64,000 bases of DNA, taken from contig CAIVQB010000077.1 in the NCBI GenBank assembly GCA_903907925.1, positions 62,001 through 126,000 of the forward strand, in the 5' to 3' direction. Below the pieces are notes generated by a model that was given only the letters and a program-made list of their open reading frames with translations, was not told where the DNA came from and did no database searches. The DNA comes from an uncultured Verrucomicrobiota bacterium (GTDB taxonomy: Bacteria > Verrucomicrobiota > Verrucomicrobiia > Limisphaerales > UBA9464). The position numbers were made by a program, and so were the translations under genes. Shown piece by piece: positions 57,160 through 64,000 of this stretch (positions are counted from its first letter, which is position 1; the number at the start of each line of letters is the position of its first letter).

Positions 57160-58578
57160 ATGGCACGGACTCCTTCCATTCCCGCACCCGCTCCCGTCTC
57201 GCGCTCCGGCCGGTTCGCCACGGGTCCGGCGGCCGATGTCGCCGCGTTTTCCGAATCCATCAGTTTCGACTGGCGGCTCTGGCGTCAGGACATCCGTGGA
57301 TCCATCGCCCACGCCACCATGCTTCAGGCGGCGGGAATTCTCACTCCCGCGGAATTGGCGGCCATCCGGTCGGGTCTGGAGTTGATCGGCGCCGACATCG
57401 AGGCGGGACGGTTCGTTTGGAAACCTTCCCTCGAGGATGTCCACATGAACATCGAGTCGGAGCTCACCCGCCGCGTGCCGGCCGGTGCCAAGCTCCACAC
57501 CGGCCGCTCGCGCAACGATCAGGTCGCCCTCGATGTCCGGCTCTGGCTCCGCGACGAAATCGACGCCTTCGCCTCCGAAATCCGACTTCTCCAAAAGGCC
57601 CTGGTGAATCTCGGCACCCGCCACACCGAAGTCATCATCCCCGGCTACACCCATCTTCAACGGGCTCAACCGGTCTATTTCTCGCACCACCTGCTGGCCT
57701 ACGTGGAGATGTTGGAACGCGACCTCGGGCGGCTCGACGATTGCCGGAATCGGACCAACGTTTGCCCGCTGGGCTCCGGCGCCATCGCCGGAAGCACCCT
57801 GCCGCTCAACCGGAATCTCGTCGCGCGACTGCTCGGCTTCGTCGATCGCCGCGGGGCCCCTCGCATCACCCAGAACTCGATGGACGGCGTCAGCGACCGG
57901 GATTTCATGATCGAGTTTTGTGCGGCGGGCGCACTCATCGCCGTGCATCTCAGCCGGCTCAGCGAGGACCTCATCCTCTGGGTCAGCAGCGAATTCGGAT
58001 TCATCCGCATCGCCGATGCCTACACCACGGGTTCATCGCTGATGCCGCAGAAGAAGAATCCCGACGTGGCGGAACTGACCCGTGGCAAATCCGCCCGGGT
58101 GATCGGCAACCTGATGTCGCTCCTCACCCTGCTGAAGGGCCTGCCGATGACTTACAATCGGGATTTGCAGGAGGACAAGGAACGGCTCTTCGACACCGCC
58201 GACACGGTTCGTCGTTGCGTGCGCCTGACCGCGGCCATGCTCGATCACACAAGCGTCGTGCCCGGCACCTGCGCAGCGGCGGCCGCCGATCCACTGCTAC
58301 TCGCCACCGATCTGGCCGATTACCTCGTCCAAAAAGGAATGGCCTTCCGGACGGCCCATCATGTCGTCGGCGCTGTTGTTGCGTACGCCGAGTCGAAAAA
58401 GACCCCGTTGAATCGCATCACCGGGGCTGAATTCAAGGCCATCGATGCCACGTTCGAATCCGACGTCGCCGCGGTCTTTGATCTCAAGGAAGCCATGAAT
58501 CGCCGCACGCTCCCAGGTTCGCCCGGCACTCGCGAGGTCCGTCGACAACTTGCCCGCTGGACGAAAAAGCTCGGGTAA
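57160..58578 (+). CDS. argH: Argininosuccinate lyase
   Basis: EDVHMNIESELTRRVPAGAKLHTGRSRNDQVALDVRLW, TGSSLMPQKKNPDVAELTRGKSARVIGNL. Confidence 0.97.
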   Translation: MARTPSIPAPAPVSRSGRFATGPAADVAAFSESISFDWRLWRQDIRGSIAHATMLQAAGILTPAELAAIRSGLELIGADIEAGRFVWKPSLEDVHMNIESELTRRVPAGAKLHTGRSRNDQVALDVRLWLRDEIDAFASEIRLLQKALVNLGTRHTEVIIPGYTHLQRAQPVYFSHHLLAYVEMLERDLGRLDDCRNRTNVCPLGSGAIAGSTLPLNRNLVARLLGFVDRRGAPRITQNSMDGVSDRDFMIEFCAAGALIAVHLSRLSEDLILWVSSEFGFIRIADAYTTGSSLMPQKKNPDVAELTRGKSARVIGNLMSLLTLLKGLPMTYNRDLQEDKERLFDTADTVRRCVRLTAAMLDHTSVVPGTCAAAAADPLLLATDLADYLVQKGMAFRTAHHVVGAVVAYAESKKTPLNRITGAEFKAIDATFESDVAAVFDLKEAMNRRTLPGSPGTREVRRQLARWTKKLG

Positions 58579-58611
58579 CGCGCGTCAAAACATCCGCGCG
58601 GTCACCCATTC

Positions 58612-59913
58612 TCACACCCGCGGTTCCCAGCCCTTCCGATATTCCCGGCCCCAGAGTTGGCGGGTCGCACTGCTGCCGTTGCGGATCTTTCCCGTTGCCG
58701 GATCGGTCTCCAGAACCGAATGCGTCCGGTAGGCGATATTGCCCAAGTGACAGAGCAGCGTGCTCTTCTGGGCTTCGCCGATCTCCGAGTTCAATGCCGT
58801 CCCGGAGCGGATGGCTTCGATGAAATTGGTGAAGTGCGGCACATCGCTGAATCGTCCGGTGACCTTCCGCACTTCCTTGCCCGCCAGATCGAACACCCGG
58901 TAACCCGCCCCGCTGTCGATCGAAAGACTGCCGGCATCGCCGTAGAAGGTCACAAACGGATGCGCCTCCTCCTTGCGCTGGAGGCAACTGCTGGAATCCC
59001 ACGTCGCACCACACGTACCAAAGTCGTAGCTGGCGATGGTGGTGTCCGGTGTTTCCTGGTCGTCATCGAAATGATAACGCCCACCGGAAACGGTGACGCT
59101 TCGCGGCAATTCCACCGCGAGACCCCAGCGAACCAAATCCAGCGCGTGGATGCCGTTGTTCGCCAGTTCGCCGCCGCCCCAATGCCAGCGCCAGTGCCAG
59201 TTGTAATGAACCAGGTTGTCGACGTACGGCCGCTCGGGAACGGGTCCCTGCCACAAGGCATAGTTCAACGAAGCGGGCACCGGGACGGGACGGCCGCGAC
59301 CGATCGTCGGCCGGTTGGCATCATACCAACTCCGCGCATACCGCACCGGTCCGATGTCACCGGCCCGCAGACGTTCCATCGCCTCCCGGATTTGCGGGAC
59401 GCTACGACGTTGGTTTCCCATCTGGACCTTCCGCCCGTGACGCCGCGCAGCTTCCACCATCCAACCCGATTCGCGGGCATTGTGGCTGCCGGGTTTTTCG
59501 ACATAGACGTGTTTGCCCGCCGCGCAGGCCAAGATCGTCATCGGCGCATGCCAGAAATTCGGAAGGGCAATGGACACCGCATCGATCGAGCGATCGTCGA
59601 GAATCCGGTGAAAATCCCCCACCGCGGCCGGCGTACGGCCGGTCTTCGCCTCCACCGCCTTTACTCCCGCCGCCACCCGGCGTTCATCCACATCACACAC
59701 CGCCGCCACCTCCACTCCCGGGATTTGCAGATAGGCGCTGACATGATCCATGCCGCGCCCCAGCCCCAGTACCGCCACGCGAACCCGTCCCGGCAGCGCG
59801 TCGGCACGCAACACCGCGGGAGCTTCGCCGGCGGCCAGCATCATCGCCAGGGCTCCCGAAGCCTGGAGGAATTGGCGTCGGTCAACGGAGGGAACCGGAT
59901 TCGGAGTGTTCAT
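58612..59913 (-). CDS. Tat-exported Gfo/Idh/MocA family oxidoreductase
   Basis: [25 protein letters not shown] signal; [44 protein letters not shown]. Confidence 0.93.
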   Translation of the reverse strand: MNTPNPVPSVDRRQFLQASGALAMMLAAGEAPAVLRADALPGRVRVAVLGLGRGMDHVSAYLQIPGVEVAAVCDVDERRVAAGVKAVEAKTGRTPAAVGDFHRILDDRSIDAVSIALPNFWHAPMTILACAAGKHVYVEKPGSHNARESGWMVEAARRHGRKVQMGNQRRSVPQIREAMERLRAGDIGPVRYARSWYDANRPTIGRGRPVPVPASLNYALWQGPVPERPYVDNLVHYNWHWRWHWGGGELANNGIHALDLVRWGLAVELPRSVTVSGGRYHFDDDQETPDTTIASYDFGTCGATWDSSSCLQRKEEAHPFVTFYGDAGSLSIDSGAGYRVFDLAGKEVRKVTGRFSDVPHFTNFIEAIRSGTALNSEIGEAQKSTLLCHLGNIAYRTHSVLETDPATGKIRNGSSATRQLWGREYRKGWEPRV

Positions 59914-60037
59914 GGGGTGGGTCCCAGAAAAGCCCAAGCGCCGTCCGCGCTCAACTGTTTCCGCCACCGTTTTCGCACGCGGTCGCGGCGGATTCGCAGG
60001 CTGAAGAATTCCGCCGATCCGCCCGACGACCCAGACA

Positions 60038-60877
60038 TCACCATTCGGAGCCGCGTCCACCAAAGTCCCGCCGGTAACGCCGGAGCAACTGCTGTGGGTC
60101 GTTGGGAACCCAATAGATCTTCTGCCGGATCCGCTTTACCTCGCCCGGCTTGAGTCCACCGATCAACGGATCGCTGTGAAGACACACATAAACCCCTTCG
60201 AAGACCTCATGCGTGCGGCTGCTGGCGGTGGCCAGAATCCAGCGATTGTCGGCGGAGAAACATCCGATCAGCCCATTGATCACCCGGTCTTCGCACAACG
60301 GTCTCGGGTTGGCATCGGCCGAGAGGGTCCACGGCGGAAGGTACACCTGACCGCCGCGATACAGGGCGTCCGTCGTGCGATGCACCCGGTCCAGCGTGGT
60401 CAAGCCGGCCCCGGTGAAGACGAAGCTTCGAGAAGTGTAGCCCGCCTGGTCATGCCCGGTAATTCCATCCACCCGAATGCACGCTGGCTGGAACCATTGA
60501 AGATCCGACGCGGTCGAACCCCGGTTCCTAAAGGTGAACGTGAAGTCCAGTTCATCGGCCCGTGCCCGAACTTCGTGCATCACTTCAATCTCCGAATCCA
60601 CCAGGGTCCGGAAGCGCAGTTCGGTCTGCTCACGATTGGTTCCGATCAAGGTTGTCTGGTGCGGCAGAACCGATTGCCGCCAATCCCGCTGCTGCGCGCC
60701 CGGCCGCAGGAAGGCTTCCAAATAGAGAACTTCAAGATGCCCCTGCGGCAGTCGTTCAGACCGAACCGTCAGGATCCGATTGGTCCAACTGACATGCATC
60801 GGTTCGGCGGCACCGACGTCGCCCGCCGCGAAGCCCACCAGAACCAATATCGCCAGCCGGCAAAACACTCGAGGGAA
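60038..60877 (-). CDS. Hypothetical secreted protein
   Basis: [24 protein letters not shown] signal-like; coding-like composition; start approximate. Confidence 0.65.
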   Translation of the reverse strand, partial: FPRVFCRLAILVLVGFAAGDVGAAEPMHVSWTNRILTVRSERLPQGHLEVLYLEAFLRPGAQQRDWRQSVLPHQTTLIGTNREQTELRFRTLVDSEIEVMHEVRARADELDFTFTFRNRGSTASDLQWFQPACIRVDGITGHDQAGYTSRSFVFTGAGLTTLDRVHRTTDALYRGGQVYLPPWTLSADANPRPLCEDRVINGLIGCFSADNRWILATASSRTHEVFEGVYVCLHSDPLIGGLKPGEVKRIRQKIYWVPNDPQQLLRRYRRDFGGRGSEW

Positions 60878-61041
60878 CATGGCAGGACTCTGGCCTGAAA
60901 CCTTCGGAACCGGCAATCGTCGACAAACGCATCTCCGTTGCCCTCGCCGGGCGCTTTCCCGGAGCGCGGCTCAATTCGTGTCCAAATATCGAAGGACTAG
61001 ATACGACCTCATTACCCTTCGATTAGCACCAAGGTCAATGT

Positions 61042-61458
61042 TCACCTAGGCACATTATTTGTAACGCTTCCACTTTTTCGATACTCCACAAATGGAACAA
61101 GTGAACGTTTCGCAATAGAAAATCGGAACACATGCTCGGAGGCGGCTACATCTACCTTTCGATACTTTCTATCTAGCCATAGCACCTTGGAGTCGTACCT
61201 ATGAACCACTCGATTTTCAGATATCAACTCTGAAACGTCCCAAGGCAATCGCCCATGTTCCTTCTTGAATGCCTCAACAGCCTCAGTTGAATCCTTTATC
61301 TCGTCTTCCAATTCGACATCAATAAATCGCGCCTCCACGGAAGTCCACACCTTCAAAAAAATAGAAACCGCCGCGACAATGCACGTCGAAGCGACAGCCA
61401 CCAAAACAATCTGCCGTCGCTCCTTTCGCTTCCTTGCAGGCTTTTTTGAATTCCTCAA
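61042..61458 (-). CDS. Hypothetical single-TM protein with pilin-like helix in AT-richer islet
   Basis: TTG start; RRQIVLVAVASTCIVAAVSIFLKVW TM and EAVEAFKKEHGRLPWDVSELI, GspG-like spacing. Confidence 0.55.
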   Translation of the reverse strand: MRNSKKPARKRKERRQIVLVAVASTCIVAAVSIFLKVWTSVEARFIDVELEDEIKDSTEAVEAFKKEHGRLPWDVSELISENRVVHRYDSKVLWLDRKYRKVDVAASEHVFRFSIAKRSLVPFVEYRKSGSVTNNVPR

Positions 61459-61607
61459 TTTGTTCTAACTCTTTTGATGAGAAAGTGGGGTGGTATCCAA
61501 TCATTCTCCATTCGATCTACTTCCCGACATTCCCATTCTAAAATCTCGTTAGATTTTTCAGCGGCAACGAGTTCTGCCGCGGTTTCATACGAACTTTTCC
61601 ATCTCAA
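61455..61607 (-). CDS. Possible small ORF (50 aa, TTG start)
   Basis: MRWKSSYETAAELVAAEKSNEILEWECREVDRMENDWIPPHFLIKRVRTN; stop overlaps TTG start of the 61458 ORF (ATTGA). Confidence 0.35.
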   Translation of the reverse strand: MRWKSSYETAAELVAAEKSNEILEWECREVDRMENDWIPPHFLIKRVRTN

Positions 61608-61616
61608 ACCGTCGGC

Positions 61617-63164
61617 TCAAAACACCGGTCCCAGCAGCCACGGGGCGAATTCTTCGTCGCCCAATCCCTGCGCCTCGCTGCGGGTCTTTTTTCCACCGGC
61701 GACGGCGATCATTTCTTCGAAGATGCGATGCCCGACCTGCTCGACCGACTCGGTGCCGTCCAGGATGGTGCCGGCGTTGATGTCCATGTCGTCGCGCATC
61801 CATTCGAAGAGCGTGGTGTTGGTGGCCACCTTGATGCACGGCGTCGGTTTGCAGCCGTACACGCTGCCACGACCGGTGGTGAAGACGCCGACGTTTGCAC
61901 CGCCGCAGACCAGGCCAGTCATGCTCACCGGGTCGAATCCCGGGGTGTCCATGAAGGCGAAACCCGGCCGCGTGACCGGCTCGGCATAATCGTACACGGC
62001 GGAGAGCGGTGCCTGACCGCCCTTGGCCACCGCGCCCAGACTTTTTTCGACGATCGTGGTGAGACCACCCGCCTTGTTGCCGAAGCTCGGATTGTTGTCG
62101 ATCGAAGCATTGTGCAGGCGGGCGTGATCCTCCCACCACCGGACCTGCGCGATCAGCTTCTCGCCCACTTCACGCGAGACCGCCCGGCGGGTCAGCAGAT
62201 GTTCCGCACCGTAGATTTCCGGCGTTTCCCCGAGCACGCTGGCACCTCCGTGTCGGACAAGTTGATCGCTGGCCACGCCGAGTGCGGGGTTGGCGGTGAT
62301 GCCGCTGGCACCATCGGAACCACCGCAATTCATGGCCAGCACCAGCCGGCTGAGGGGTTGTGGTGTCCGGCGCATCGCCGCCGAAACCGGCAGCAACCGC
62401 TCGACCGCTTTGGTGGCCGCCTCAATGGTCCGGGCAATCCCGCCCTGGGTCTGGATATTCATCACCGCGGGCGGAACCTCTCCCGGTTCCAATTGATCGA
62501 GGGAGAATTCGCGCACCAACCGGTCCGTTTGATTCACCTCGCATCCGAGGCCGATCAGCACGTAGCCGGTGATGTTCGGATGTCGCGCGATGCCCGCAAG
62601 CACCCGCTGCAGAAGCCGGGTCGGTTCGTTGTCCGGCATGGCGCAACCGCTCTTGTGGGTGAACGCCACCACGCCGTCCACGCCGGGGAAATCATGCGCG
62701 AACGACGGGCCCCGGAACCGTTCGGCGACGTATTTCGAAACCGACGCCGAACAATTCACGCTGGAAATCACGGCGATGTAGTTGCGCGTGCCGGCTCGGC
62801 CGCCGGGACGGGAATACCCGGGAAAGGTGCGCTCCGATCCGGGCGGAAGCGGCGACAACGGCCGAGCGTCGGTGCCGATGGCATGGTCCCGCACGAAATC
62901 GCGCAGCTCCAAATTGTGAAGGTGCACCAGATCACCGGGGCGGATTTCGCCGCGGGCAAACCCGATCACCTGTCCATACTTCCGGACCGTTGCTCCGTCG
63001 GCGAGATGGCGAACGGCGATTTTGTGGCCACGACCGATATCGGCCGAGAGCAGCACTTCGCCGTCGCGATCGGACAACAACAAGCCCGCCTTCAACGGAG
63101 CCTTGGCGACCGCCACGTCATCATCGGGGTGAAGCCTCAGGGCGATGGATTCGAGGGATTGCAT
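61617..63164 (-). CDS. uxaA: Altronate dehydratase family (UxaA)
   Basis: LHNLELRDF, GRAGTRNYIAVISSVNCSASVSKYVAERF, GLGCEVNQTDRL, NCGGSDGASGITANPALG, TTGRGSVYGCKPTPCIKVATNT. Confidence 0.92.
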   Translation of the reverse strand: MQSLESIALRLHPDDDVAVAKAPLKAGLLLSDRDGEVLLSADIGRGHKIAVRHLADGATVRKYGQVIGFARGEIRPGDLVHLHNLELRDFVRDHAIGTDARPLSPLPPGSERTFPGYSRPGGRAGTRNYIAVISSVNCSASVSKYVAERFRGPSFAHDFPGVDGVVAFTHKSGCAMPDNEPTRLLQRVLAGIARHPNITGYVLIGLGCEVNQTDRLVREFSLDQLEPGEVPPAVMNIQTQGGIARTIEAATKAVERLLPVSAAMRRTPQPLSRLVLAMNCGGSDGASGITANPALGVASDQLVRHGGASVLGETPEIYGAEHLLTRRAVSREVGEKLIAQVRWWEDHARLHNASIDNNPSFGNKAGGLTTIVEKSLGAVAKGGQAPLSAVYDYAEPVTRPGFAFMDTPGFDPVSMTGLVCGGANVGVFTTGRGSVYGCKPTPCIKVATNTTLFEWMRDDMDINAGTILDGTESVEQVGHRIFEEMIAVAGGKKTRSEAQGLGDEEFAPWLLGPVF

Positions 63165-63243
63165 GATTCAACCAGGGAGAGTGCCCCGGGGAGCAGACCT
63201 GTTCGGCGAACGACTGACAAGGGGTCGATCCACTTTCGGCAGA

Positions 63244-64000
63244 TCAACTCCGCACGAATTCAGCGTGCAACCGGGAATAGACGCCTCCCAGCGCGAGCAG
63301 TTCCGCATGCGTCCCCCGTTCCACAATCCGGCCGGCCGACAAGACCAGGATGAGATCTGCGTGCCGGACGGTGCTGAGCCGATGGGCGACGACAAAACTC
63401 GTCCGGCGGGCGAACAATTCCTGGAGCGCGTGCTGGAGGATCTGCTCGGTCTGCGGATCGACCGCGCTGGTGGCTTCGTCGAGGATGAGGATGCGCGGCT
63501 CGGCCACCATCGCTCGGGTGAAGGTGACCAGTTGTCGTTCACCCGCGCTGAGGTTGCCGCCGCGTTCTCCGATTTTGGTCTGATAGCCCTGAGGGAAACG
63601 GGCAATGACGGCATCTGCACCGAGTCGCCGGGCCGCCGCCATCACTTCGTCGTCGGTCGCCGAGGGCCGGCCGAATTTCAAATTCTCCATCACCGTGCCG
63701 GTAAACAGAAAGTTCTCCTGGGTCACGATCCCGAGTTGGCTGTGGAGGGATTCCAACGTGTGGGTTCCAATGTCCCCGCCGTCGATGCAGATGCAACCCG
63801 ACTGGGGTTCATAGAACCGCGCCAGCAGGCTCACGATGCTGGTCTTGCCGGATCCGGTGTGGCCGACCAGCGCGACGGTGGCTCCGGCGGGCACGGTGAA
63901 ATCGATGTCCTCCAGCACCCAGCGTTCCGCGGGTGTGGTGTCGTAGCGGAACGACACGTGTTCAAACCGGACTTCGCCCTCCAGCCGCGGCAGTGCGACC
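63244..64000 (-). CDS. ABC transporter ATP-binding/permease protein, C-terminal part
   Basis: GHTGSGKTSIVSLLARFYEP, LSAGERQLVTFTRAMVAEPRILILDEATSAVD; N-terminus beyond window edge. Confidence 0.93.
   Translation of the reverse strand, partial: VALPRLEGEVRFEHVSFRYDTTPAERWVLEDIDFTVPAGATVALVGHTGSGKTSIVSLLARFYEPQSGCICIDGGDIGTHTLESLHSQLGIVTQENFLFTGTVMENLKFGRPSATDDEVMAAARRLGADAVIARFPQGYQTKIGERGGNLSAGERQLVTFTRAMVAEPRILILDEATSAVDPQTEQILQHALQELFARRTSFVVAHRLSTVRHADLILVLSAGRIVERGTHAELLALGGVYSRLHAEFVRS

Noticed and set aside
61728-63353. 541-aa plus-strand ORF
   Set aside because: Shadow of uxaA; no domain motifs.

Overview
High-GC bacterial chromosomal window. Gene content (several Gfo/Idh/MocA oxidoreductases, sugar-phosphate isomerase/epimerases, a planctomycete-type cytochrome c with LRRs, LamG proteins, a prepilin-like protein, DUF4337) suggests Verrucomicrobiota; this is inference, as there is no rRNA in the window. 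About 50 protein genes are supported, plus one tRNA-Ser(GGA). Main themes: a dispersed arginine pathway (argJ, argB, argD, argF, argH), hexuronate/rhamnose/sugar catabolism (UxaA, UxaE, RhaD-type aldolase/dehydrogenase, deoC, manA) and housekeeping genes (rmuC, rsgA, dtd, ispH, accA, ribH, folA, rnhA, ABC-F). No CRISPR array, prophage or obvious large novel multi-gene system was seen. The items most worth a second look are: (1) a likely c-di-AMP (ydaO/yuaA-type) riboswitch and long inverted-repeat expression platform upstream of an SPFH protein with an internal lipobox; (2) a three-module composite intergenic repeat (inverted 'ATTCGTG' module, ~145-bp module, degenerate 8-bp-period TTCAACCC module) in three syntenic copies plus solo modules; (3) a PIN toxin gene interrupted by an in-frame TGA next to a perfect operator palindrome, inserted between argJ and argB; (4) several small ORFs missed by a 60-aa cutoff, including a Lys-rich 31-aa ORF and an Ala-rich 28-aa leader-like ORF before an aminotransferase. 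All family calls come from reading motifs; no database search was run.
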